Below, piece after piece: positions 57,638 to 64,000 of a stretch of DNA of 64,000 nt. The notes beneath the pieces were generated by a model. The model did not search any database, was not told where the DNA came from, and saw only the letters and a program-made list of their open reading frames with translations. Positions within the stretch are counted from its first letter, which is position 1, and each line of letters opens with the position of its first letter. The position numbers and the translations under genes were made by a program. Source of the DNA: Actinomadura flavalba DSM 45200 (GTDB lineage: Bacteria > Actinomycetota > Actinomycetes > Streptosporangiales > Streptosporangiaceae); the NCBI RefSeq assembly GCF_000374305.1, contig NZ_KB894103.1:62001-126000 (forward strand), in the 5' to 3' direction.

Positions 57638-58990
57638 TCAGCGGCGGCGCAGTCCGAGCCCGATCGGCTCGGGCGCGTCGGGGCGTCCGGCGAGGTGGAT
57701 GGGGACGCGGGCCGTCTCGGGGATGCGGCCGAGCGGGACGAGCGCGACGGCGGCGGCCAGCATCAGGTAGAACGCGGGAACGTCGTTGGAGCCGGTCAGC
57801 TCGATGAGCGAGCCGACCAGGACGGCGGCCGTCCCGCCGAACAGCGACGTGGACACGTTGTAGCCGATGGCGAAGGCGCCGTAGCGGACCTCGGTGGGGA
57901 ACATCGCCGGGAACGTCGCGCCGACGACGGCGAGCATGAGCACGAGCAGCCCGCCGATGATCGTGTATCCGGCGGCGACGCCGAGCCAGTGGTCGGTCTG
58001 CATGAGCCGGAACGCGGGCCACGACAGCAGCAGGAACCCGACGGCGGCGGTGCGCAGCAGCGGTTTGCGGCCGATGCGGTCCGACAGGGCGCCGAGCGGC
58101 AGGATGACCGTCAGCATGACGAGTTCGACGCCGATCGTGATGAGCTGCGCGGTGATCTCGGCGGTGCCGAGGAAGTCGATGAGGTAGCTCGGCATGAACG
58201 TCAGCAGCGTGTAGTCCGCGACGTTGAGCAGGACGACGATGCCGATGAGCCGCAGCACCGTCGCGCGGTGGCGCAGCAGGACCTCCTTCAGCGGCGAGCG
58301 CGCCTTGGTGCCGGTGGCCTCCATCCGGCGGAACTCGGGGGTGTCCTCGATGCGGCTGCGCACGTAGAGGCCGACCGCGCCGAGCGGCAGCGCGAGCAGG
58401 AACGGCAGCCGCCAGCCCCAGTCGCGCATGGCCGCGTCACCGAGGACGAGCTGGGTGAGCAGGACGAGCCCGGCGCCGCAGACGTATCCGGCGAGCGTGC
58501 CGAATTCCAGGAAGCTGCCGAAGAAACCGCGCCGGGTCGTCGGCGCGTACTCCGCGATCATCGTGGCGGCGCCGCCGTACTCGCCGCCGGTCGAGAACCC
58601 CTGGACGAGCCGGACCAGCAGCAGGGCGACCGGCGCGAACCAGCCGATCGTCGCGTACCCGGGCAGAATCCCGATGACGAACGTCGAGCCCGACATGAGG
58701 ATGATCGTGATCGCGAGGACGCGCTTGCGGCCGATGCGGTCACCGAGCGGCCCGAAGAACAGGCTGCCGAACGGGCGGGCGAGGAAGGCGGCGGCGATCA
58801 TCGCGAAGGACCGCAGGGTCGCGCCGCCGCCGTCGTCCGGCGGGAAGAACACGGTGCCGACGATCGCCGTCACGACGCCCGCGCTGAACACGCCGAAGTC
58901 GAACCACTCCACGGCGTTGCCCAGCGCGGACGCCAGGACGGCCTTGCGGACCGTCCGCTCGTCGGGCCGGGGTGCGACGTCGGTGCTCAC
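57638..58990 (-). CDS. MFS transporter, metabolite:H+ symporter (ProP-like), copy 1
   Basis: A 450-residue protein with 12 predicted membrane helices. GNAVEWFDFGVFSAGVVTAIVG, DRIGRKRVLAITIILMSGSTFVIGILPGY and EYGGAATMIAEYAPTTRRGFFGSFLEFGTLAGY are the MHS/ProP family hallmarks. It probably imports a compatible solute or organic acid (proline, betaine, shikimate or alpha-ketoglutarate) with protons. It is the downstream member of a near-identical tandem pair. Start set at GTG 58990; the upstream frame runs into the other copy. Confidence 0.88.
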   Translation of the reverse strand: MSTDVAPRPDERTVRKAVLASALGNAVEWFDFGVFSAGVVTAIVGTVFFPPDDGGGATLRSFAMIAAAFLARPFGSLFFGPLGDRIGRKRVLAITIILMSGSTFVIGILPGYATIGWFAPVALLLVRLVQGFSTGGEYGGAATMIAEYAPTTRRGFFGSFLEFGTLAGYVCGAGLVLLTQLVLGDAAMRDWGWRLPFLLALPLGAVGLYVRSRIEDTPEFRRMEATGTKARSPLKEVLLRHRATVLRLIGIVVLLNVADYTLLTFMPSYLIDFLGTAEITAQLITIGVELVMLTVILPLGALSDRIGRKPLLRTAAVGFLLLSWPAFRLMQTDHWLGVAAGYTIIGGLLVLMLAVVGATFPAMFPTEVRYGAFAIGYNVSTSLFGGTAAVLVGSLIELTGSNDVPAFYLMLAAAVALVPLGRIPETARVPIHLAGRPDAPEPIGLGLRRR

Positions 58991-59043
58991 GGGCGCGGTG
59001 ATTCCCGCAAGATCGACTTCGTTAACTCTCCGCGCGGGAAAGG

Positions 59044-60405
59044 CTACCCGGCGCGGCGGCGCAGCCCCTCCGGCGCGGGCGCGTCCGGCTCGCCCGCCCG
59101 GTCGATCGGCACGCCCGCCGTCTCGCGCAGCGTCAGCAGCGGGACGAGCGCGATCAGCGCGGCGAGCATCAGATAGAACGCCGGGACGTCGTTGGACCCG
59201 GTGACGCTGATCAGCGACCCCACCACGACGGCCGCCGTCCCGCCGAACAGCGACGTGGAGACGTTGTAGCCGATCGCGAACGCCCCGTACCGGACCCGCG
59301 TCGGGAACATCGCCGGGAACGTCGCGCCGATCACCGCCTGCATCGGCACCAGCAGTCCGCCGATGAGCGCGTATCCGGCGGCGACGCCGAGCCAGTGGTC
59401 GGTCTGCATGAGCCGGAACGCGGGCCACGACAGCAGCAGGAACCCGAACGCGACGAACAGCAGCAGCGGCTTGCGGCCGACGCGGTCCGACAGCGCGCCG
59501 AGCGGCACGATCACCGTGATCATCGCCAGTTCCACGCCGATCGTGATGAGCTGCGCGGTCACCTCGCTGACGCCCAGGTCGTCGATCAGGTACGACGGCA
59601 TGAACGTCAGCAGCGTGTAGACGCCGACGTTCAGCAGGATGACGATGCAGATGAGCCGCAGGATCGTCCGCCAGTGCCCGGTGAGCGTCTCGCGGACCGG
59701 TGTGCGCGCCTTCTCGCCGCGCTCCTCCATCCGGCGGAACTCGGGGGTGTCCTCGATGCGGCTGCGGATGAACAGGCCGACGATGCCGAGCGGCAGCGCG
59801 AGCAGGAACGGGATGCGCCAGCCCCAGGCGTGCATGGCGTCGTCGCCCAGGACGAGCTGGACGGTGAGGACGAGCGCGGCCCCGGCCGCGTATCCGGCCA
59901 GCGTGCCGAACTCCAGGAAGCTGCCGAAGAAGCCCCGGCGGCGCGTCGGCGCGTACTCGGCGATCATCGTGGCGGCGCCGCCGTACTCGCCGCCCGTCGA
60001 GAACCCCTGGACGAGCCGGACCAGCAGCAGCGCCAGCGGGGCGAACCACCCGATCGTCGAGTATCCCGGCAGAATCCCGATGACGAACGTCGAACCCGAC
60101 ATCAGCATGATCGTGATCGCCAGCACGCGCTTGCGTCCGATGCGGTCACCGAGCGGCCCGAAGAACAGGCCGCCGAACGGACGCGCCAGGAACGCCGCCG
60201 CGATCATCGCGAACGACCGGAGCGTCGCGCCGCCGCCGTCGTCGGGCGGGAAGAACACCGTGCCGACGATGGCGGTCACCACCCCGGCGCTGAATACGCC
60301 GAAGTCGAACCACTCCACGGCGTTGCCCATCGCCGAGGCCAGGACGGCCTTGCGGACCGTCCGCTCGTCGGGCTCGTGATCGGGGGGATCGGGCGCCTTG
60401 GTCAT
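59044..60405 (-). CDS. MFS transporter, metabolite:H+ symporter (ProP-like), copy 2
   Basis: A 453-residue protein, nearly identical to the neighbouring copy through the membrane helices (e.g. the same stretch from GNAVEWFDFGVFSAG to GGATLRSFAMIAAAFLARPFG). The main differences are in the loops after helix 6 and at both ends. ATG 60405 begins TKAPDPPDHEPDERTVRKA. It ends 53 nt before copy 1. A recent tandem duplication is the simplest explanation. Confidence 0.9.
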   Translation of the reverse strand: MTKAPDPPDHEPDERTVRKAVLASAMGNAVEWFDFGVFSAGVVTAIVGTVFFPPDDGGGATLRSFAMIAAAFLARPFGGLFFGPLGDRIGRKRVLAITIMLMSGSTFVIGILPGYSTIGWFAPLALLLVRLVQGFSTGGEYGGAATMIAEYAPTRRRGFFGSFLEFGTLAGYAAGAALVLTVQLVLGDDAMHAWGWRIPFLLALPLGIVGLFIRSRIEDTPEFRRMEERGEKARTPVRETLTGHWRTILRLICIVILLNVGVYTLLTFMPSYLIDDLGVSEVTAQLITIGVELAMITVIVPLGALSDRVGRKPLLLFVAFGFLLLSWPAFRLMQTDHWLGVAAGYALIGGLLVPMQAVIGATFPAMFPTRVRYGAFAIGYNVSTSLFGGTAAVVVGSLISVTGSNDVPAFYLMLAALIALVPLLTLRETAGVPIDRAGEPDAPAPEGLRRRAG

Positions 60406-60454
60406 GCGCCGCTCGATCCCCCGGGATCGAACGGGTTTAACTACCGCGGGGGGC

Positions 60455-61147
60455 CTAAGCCTCCTTGCGGGCCTTGCGGGAGCGGTGCGGCCTGCCCTTG
60501 TGCGGCGCGCGGGACGCCGGGGCGCGGTGCTGCGGCTCTGAGCCGTGCGCGTCGGGCAGGTCGGCGTCGTCCAGTTCGGCGGTGTCGCGGGCCGGGCTCT
60601 TGCCGCCCTCGTCGAGCGCGGGCAGCTCGCCGGTGCGCTCACCGAGCAGGTCGGTCGTCAGGTCGCGCTCGCGCTCCTCGGCCGGCGCGACCACCTGGCG
60701 GATCACGTCGTCGGGCAGGACGCCGGTCAGCTCGCCGGGCGCGTCGTCGGGCAGTTCGGGGAGCGACTGCGTCGCGTGCGCGTCGGGCGTGTCGACGCGG
60801 ATCGGCCCGCCGCCCTCGGGAATCGACGGCAGCGCCTGCGTCACCTGCGACTCGCGGGTCAGAACGCCGCTGGCCAGGATCGTGTTGCGGTGCCGCAGCC
60901 GGCCGTTCTGCCGCAGCAGCTCGTCCACCTCGGCGCGGTAGCGGCCGACGCGGCGGGTGCCGCGCACGTGCACGATGAACCCGCCGAGCGCCAGCCCGAG
61001 GATGAACGCCGCCGCCGGATACCCGATCGCCGGAGGGGCGGCCAGGCCCGCGCACGCGGCCAGCACCAGCGCGAGCACGCTCGCGACGGCGCTGCGGTGC
61101 TGCTCCACCCAGTCGAGGGCGGCGTTGACGGGCTTGGGAATCCTCAC
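60455..61147 (-). CDS. Hypothetical membrane protein with acidic/basic tail
   Basis: A 230-residue protein. Two membrane helices (SVLALVLAACAGLAAPPAIG and AAFILGLALGGFIVHVRG) are followed by a short coiled-coil-like segment (AEVDELLRQNGRLRHRNTILASG) and a disordered, charged C-terminal half ending in a Lys/Arg-rich cluster (PHKGRPHRSRKARKEA). No family recognised. Same direction as the transporters, 49 nt upstream of copy 2, but no evident functional link. Confidence 0.65.
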   Translation of the reverse strand: MRIPKPVNAALDWVEQHRSAVASVLALVLAACAGLAAPPAIGYPAAAFILGLALGGFIVHVRGTRRVGRYRAEVDELLRQNGRLRHRNTILASGVLTRESQVTQALPSIPEGGGPIRVDTPDAHATQSLPELPDDAPGELTGVLPDDVIRQVVAPAEERERDLTTDLLGERTGELPALDEGGKSPARDTAELDDADLPDAHGSEPQHRAPASRAPHKGRPHRSRKARKEA

Positions 61148-61424
61148 GCGTGCATCTCCTCTGCCGTGGACGGGCCCGCGCCGGGGAGCCGTGCGGCGAC
61201 GCGGACGGCCGACGTAGCCACAACGTCACCGGTCTCGTGATGTGTTCCAGGCGGGGCGCGCGCCGTGCGTCGACGGCCGGGACTCGTGGGCCGATCCGTC
61301 CCGCCAGGCCGCGTCGTCGTCGAACGCGGCCGGAACCTCCGACACTAACAGTCCGCCGACGGCGTATCCCCGCCGGGCCGAACGAGGTGCGGCGACCGGC
61401 CGGAGGCGAATATCGTTGCCGGAT

Positions 61425-62825
61425 ATGAGCGAACACTTTGACGTCGTGGTCCTCGGCGCGGGCCCGGGTGGATATGTCGCCGCGATCCGGTCGGCACAGC
61501 TCGGGCTCAAGACGGCCATCATCGAGGAGCGGTACTGGGGCGGGGTCTGCCTCAACGTCGGCTGCATCCCCTCGAAGGCCCTGCTGCGCAACGCCGAGCT
61601 GGCCCACATCTTCACCACCGAGACGGAGAAGTACGGCATCAACGTCGAGGGATCGGTGTCCTTCGACTACGGCGTCGCCTACGAGCGCAGCCGCCAGGTG
61701 TCGGAGAAGCTCGTCAAGGGCGTCCAGTACCTGATGAAGAAGAACAAGATCACGGCCTATGACGGGCGTGGCACGTTCACCGACCCCAACACCCTGGAAG
61801 TCGCCAAGTCCGACGGATCGGGCGAGACCGTCACGTTCGACCACTGCATCCTCGCCACCGGCGCCCACACGCGGCTGCTGCCCGGCACGTCGCTGTCCGA
61901 GCGCGTCGTCACCTACGAGGAGCAGATCCTCAGCTCCGAGCTGCCCGAGAGCATCGTCATCGCGGGCGCGGGCGCCATCGGCGTCGAGTTCGCGTACGTC
62001 CTGCACAACTACGGCGTGAAGGTGACCATCGTCGAGTTCCTCGACCGCATGGTCCCCAACGAGGACGCCGACGTCTCCAAGGAACTCGCCAAGCGGTACC
62101 GCAAGCTCGGCGTCGAGGTGCTCACCGGCACCCGCGTCGACGCCATCGACGACTCCGGCGAGAAGGTCAAGGTCACGATCAGCAAGGACGGCGAGCAGCG
62201 CGTCCTGGAGACCGACAAGGTGCTCCAGGCCATCGGGTTCGCGCCGAACGTCGAGGGCTACGGCCTGGAGAAGACGGGCGTCGCCCTCACCGAGCGCGGC
62301 GCCGTCGAGATCGACGGGTTCTGCCGCACGTCGGTGCCGCACATCTTCGCCATCGGCGACGTCACCGCGAAGCTGATGCTCGCGCACGCCGCCGAGTCGA
62401 TGGGCGTCGTCGCCGCCGAGACCATCGCCGACGCCGAGACGATGGAACTCGACTACGTCATGATCCCGCGCGCCACGTACTGCCAGCCGCAGGTCGCCAG
62501 CTTCGGCTGGACCGAGGCGCAGGCCCGCGAGAAGGGCTTCGACGTCAAGGTCGCCAAGTTCCCCTACAGCGCGAACGGCAAGGCGCTCGGCATGGGCGAG
62601 GGCGACGGCTTCGTCAAGATCATCAGCGACGCGAAGTACGGCGAGCTGCTCGGCGCCCACCTCATCGGCCCCGAGGTCACCGAGCTGCTGCCCGAGCTGA
62701 CGCTGGCCCAGCAGTGGGACCTCACCGTCCACGAGGTCGCCCGCAACGTGCACGCCCACCCGACGCTGGGCGAGGCCGTCAAGGAGGCCGTGCACGGCCT
62801 GGCCGGGCACATGATCAACCTGTAG
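61425..62825 (+). CDS. lpdA: Dihydrolipoyl dehydrogenase
   Basis: A 466-residue flavoprotein disulfide reductase. GAGPGGYVAAI binds FAD, GGVCLNVGCIPSKALL contains the redox-active Cys pair, IAGAGAIGVEFAYVL binds NAD, and NVHAHPTLGEAVKEAVHG contains the catalytic His-Glu pair. It is the E3 component of pyruvate and 2-oxoglutarate dehydrogenase complexes, oxidising dihydrolipoamide. Size and sequence are close to mycobacterial Lpd. ATG 61425 begins SEHFDVVVLGAG. It is followed by a strong hairpin. Confidence 0.95.
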   Translation: MSEHFDVVVLGAGPGGYVAAIRSAQLGLKTAIIEERYWGGVCLNVGCIPSKALLRNAELAHIFTTETEKYGINVEGSVSFDYGVAYERSRQVSEKLVKGVQYLMKKNKITAYDGRGTFTDPNTLEVAKSDGSGETVTFDHCILATGAHTRLLPGTSLSERVVTYEEQILSSELPESIVIAGAGAIGVEFAYVLHNYGVKVTIVEFLDRMVPNEDADVSKELAKRYRKLGVEVLTGTRVDAIDDSGEKVKVTISKDGEQRVLETDKVLQAIGFAPNVEGYGLEKTGVALTERGAVEIDGFCRTSVPHIFAIGDVTAKLMLAHAAESMGVVAAETIADAETMELDYVMIPRATYCQPQVASFGWTEAQAREKGFDVKVAKFPYSANGKALGMGEGDGFVKIISDAKYGELLGAHLIGPEVTELLPELTLAQQWDLTVHEVARNVHAHPTLGEAVKEAVHGLAGHMINL

Positions 62826-62836
62826 TCGGCACCGTC

Positions 62837-62882
62837 GGCGCACAGGACGGACCCGCGCTCGGCCGCGCCCGTCCTGTGCGCC
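62837..62882 (+). terminator. Perfect 14-bp hairpin after lpdA
   Basis: Arms GGCGCACAGGACGG (62837-62850) and CCGTCCTGTGCGCC (62869-62882) pair perfectly around an 18-nt GC-rich loop. It begins 11 nt after the lpdA stop and ends 3 nt before the phosphatase ATG. It is probably a terminator, although its nearness to the next start also allows a role in controlling that gene's translation. Confidence 0.75.
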
Positions 62883-62885
62883 ACC

Positions 62886-63692
62886 ATGGGGATCATGCAC
62901 CCCGACGACGAACACGGCCATCTGCGGCTGGACGGCGCCGCCAACGTCCGCGACCTCGGCGGCCTGCCGCTGCCCGGCGGCGGCACGCTGCCCGCCGGGC
63001 GGCTGCTGCGCGCCGACGCGCTCAACACCCTCACCGACTCCGACGTCGACCGGCTCGCCGGGTTGCGCACCGTCGTGGACTTCCGCACCGACCACGAGAC
63101 CGCCGCGAACGGGCCCGACCGGCTGCCGCCGGGCGCCGCGCACGTCGCGCTGCCCGTCGGCGGCGGCGACCTCGAACGCTTCTACCAGGTGATCGCCGCC
63201 GGTGATCCGGGCGAGCAGGAGAAGGTGTTCGGCGGCGGGCGCACCGAGCGCATCCTGGTCAAGGTGAACCGCGACTTCGTCGCCGTGGACGCCGAACGCG
63301 CCGCGTTCGCCGCCGCGCTGCGCGCGATCGGGGACGCGGAGGCGCTGCCGCTGCTGTTCCACTGCACCGCCGGCAAGGACCGCACGGGATGGATGGCCGC
63401 GATCGTGCTGACGATCCTCGGCGTCTCCGGCGACGTCATCATGGCCGACTACCTGCGCTCGAACGACTATCACCGCGAGGGCTTCGGCAAGCTCCTCGAC
63501 TACCTGGGCCGCACCGGCCAGATGAAGGACCCCGAACTCCTGCGCCCCCTCCTGGAGCAGCGTCCGGCCTACCTGGAGGCGGCGTTCGACGAGGCCACGG
63601 CCCGGTACGGGTCCTTCGACGGGTTCCTGAGCGCGGGACTCGGCGCGGACGACGCCTTGCTGGACCGCGTCCGCACCGGCCTCACCGGCTGA
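62886..63692 (+). CDS. PtpB-like protein tyrosine phosphatase
   Basis: About 268 residues. The active-site loop HCTAGKDRTG is the HCx5R motif with the Lys typical of the PtpB/Y-phosphatase3 family (mycobacterial PtpB, dual phosphotyrosine/phosphoinositide activity). GAANVRDLGGLP and RLLRADALNTLTDSD are the N-terminal family signature. A second ATG lies 9 nt downstream (62895); the choice between them is not decided by a ribosome site. It is convergent with the MFS gene at the window end, overlapping it by 11 nt. Confidence 0.9.
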   Translation: MGIMHPDDEHGHLRLDGAANVRDLGGLPLPGGGTLPAGRLLRADALNTLTDSDVDRLAGLRTVVDFRTDHETAANGPDRLPPGAAHVALPVGGGDLERFYQVIAAGDPGEQEKVFGGGRTERILVKVNRDFVAVDAERAAFAAALRAIGDAEALPLLFHCTAGKDRTGWMAAIVLTILGVSGDVIMADYLRSNDYHREGFGKLLDYLGRTGQMKDPELLRPLLEQRPAYLEAAFDEATARYGSFDGFLSAGLGADDALLDRVRTGLTG

Positions 63693-64000
63693 CCGGGGGC
63701 TGTGCCGACGGTCGCGTCCGGGCGAACACCGCCGCGTCCGGGTGCCCCTCGGCGATCATGCGGCGGCGGGTGAGGGTGCGGGTGCGCAGGACGCCCGCCA
63801 CGCCCGTCACGATGACGAGGGCCTGTACGGTCCACGCGGCGCGGAACGCCTCGGGCGTGAACGTGGCGCCGGGTGACAGGACGTCCAGGACGACGCCGAT
63901 GAGCAGGATCGTCAGCAGCGCGGCGACGAAGCCGCCGACGTTGACGATGCCCGTCGCGGTGCCGTGCCGGGCGGGCGGGTTGAACGTCCGGGCGAAGTCG
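63682..64000 (-). CDS. MFS transporter, C-terminal part
   Basis: The frame is open to the window edge, so the N-terminus is missing; about 105 residues remain. DFARTFNPPARHGTATGIVNVGGFVAALLTILLIGVVLDVL, a loop and one more helix (WTVQALVIVTGVAGVLRTRTL) are typical of the last MFS transmembrane segments. The Arg-rich end is cytoplasmic. Substrate cannot be inferred. Confidence 0.75.
   Translation of the reverse strand, partial: DFARTFNPPARHGTATGIVNVGGFVAALLTILLIGVVLDVLSPGATFTPEAFRAAWTVQALVIVTGVAGVLRTRTLTRRRMIAEGHPDAAVFARTRPSAQPPVSR

Noticed and set aside
60639..63473. Long minus-strand frame across lpdA and the phosphatase
   Set aside because: Antisense shadow of two strongly supported genes; no recognisable domain.

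Overview
The window is very high-GC DNA with dense, strand-switching gene blocks, many GTG starts and 4-nt stop/start overlaps. This points to a large-genome filamentous actinomycete. The sigE - anti-sigma - htrA - tatB - mrp neighbourhood, with an O-methyltransferase, an MgtE-N protein and a DUF1003 protein, matches the order around Rv1220c-Rv1234 in Mycobacterium tuberculosis. A conservon and a geosmin synthase favour a spore-forming actinomycete over a mycobacterium. Something like Actinomadura is a guess, not a demonstration.

Layout. 1-5.4 kb: the end of an MpaB-like oxygenase, an ABC-2 exporter pair, a RecB-type nuclease, an MBL-fold protein, a PHP phosphoesterase and a DUF6758-like protein. 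5.5-7.7 kb: a Nudix hydrolase, then pnuC-nadR for nicotinamide riboside salvage. 7.7-12.5 kb: a CPBP protease, a CoA-ester lyase, and an MgtE-N/CBS plus DUF1003 pair. 12.5-19.7 kb: a MarR regulator, mrp, tatB, htrA, a MucB/RseB-like gene, the anti-sigma factor and sigE (envelope stress). 20.3-23.8 kb: a SigK-type module (molybdopterin oxidoreductase, fasciclin lipoprotein, sigK, rskA) behind a SigK-like promoter. 24.9-28.7 kb: a PaoABC-type molybdenum hydroxylase plus a 78-aa protein. 28.8-38.7 kb: an oligopeptide-type ABC importer with four FMN-dependent luciferase-like monooxygenases, in one operon of consecutive 4-nt overlaps. 38.8-42.6 kb: RidA, a WYL regulator with a palindromic candidate operator, and geosmin synthase. 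42.7-49.9 kb: a NADAR protein, a complete conservon (sensor kinase, roadblock protein, DUF742, GTPase, CYP157-like P450), an acetyltransferase and a second P450. 49.9-52.8 kb: a gene-poor stretch with a 47-aa ORF, a DUF5701 protein, a Cys-rich small protein and a secreted lipase. 52.9-57.6 kb: a TetR regulator and a two-component Family 2B encapsulin operon with a polyprenyl diphosphate synthase as likely cargo. 57.6-64 kb: two tandem MHS-type transporters, a membrane protein, dihydrolipoyl dehydrogenase, a PtpB-like phosphatase and the end of an MFS gene.

The strongest system is the encapsulin operon. Two paralogous shell proteins, each with a cyclic-nucleotide-binding-like domain, sit directly upstream of an isoprenyl diphosphate synthase. 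Shell B keeps the Glu and Arg of the phosphate-binding cassette, while shell A has Ala and Ser at these positions. This suggests a mixed shell in which only one subunit senses a ligand. The second notable item is a 47-codon ORF wedged between the two ABC permease genes. It begins like the downstream permease, ends like the upstream one, and overlaps both by 4 nt, which looks like a duplication scar now acting as a translational bridge.
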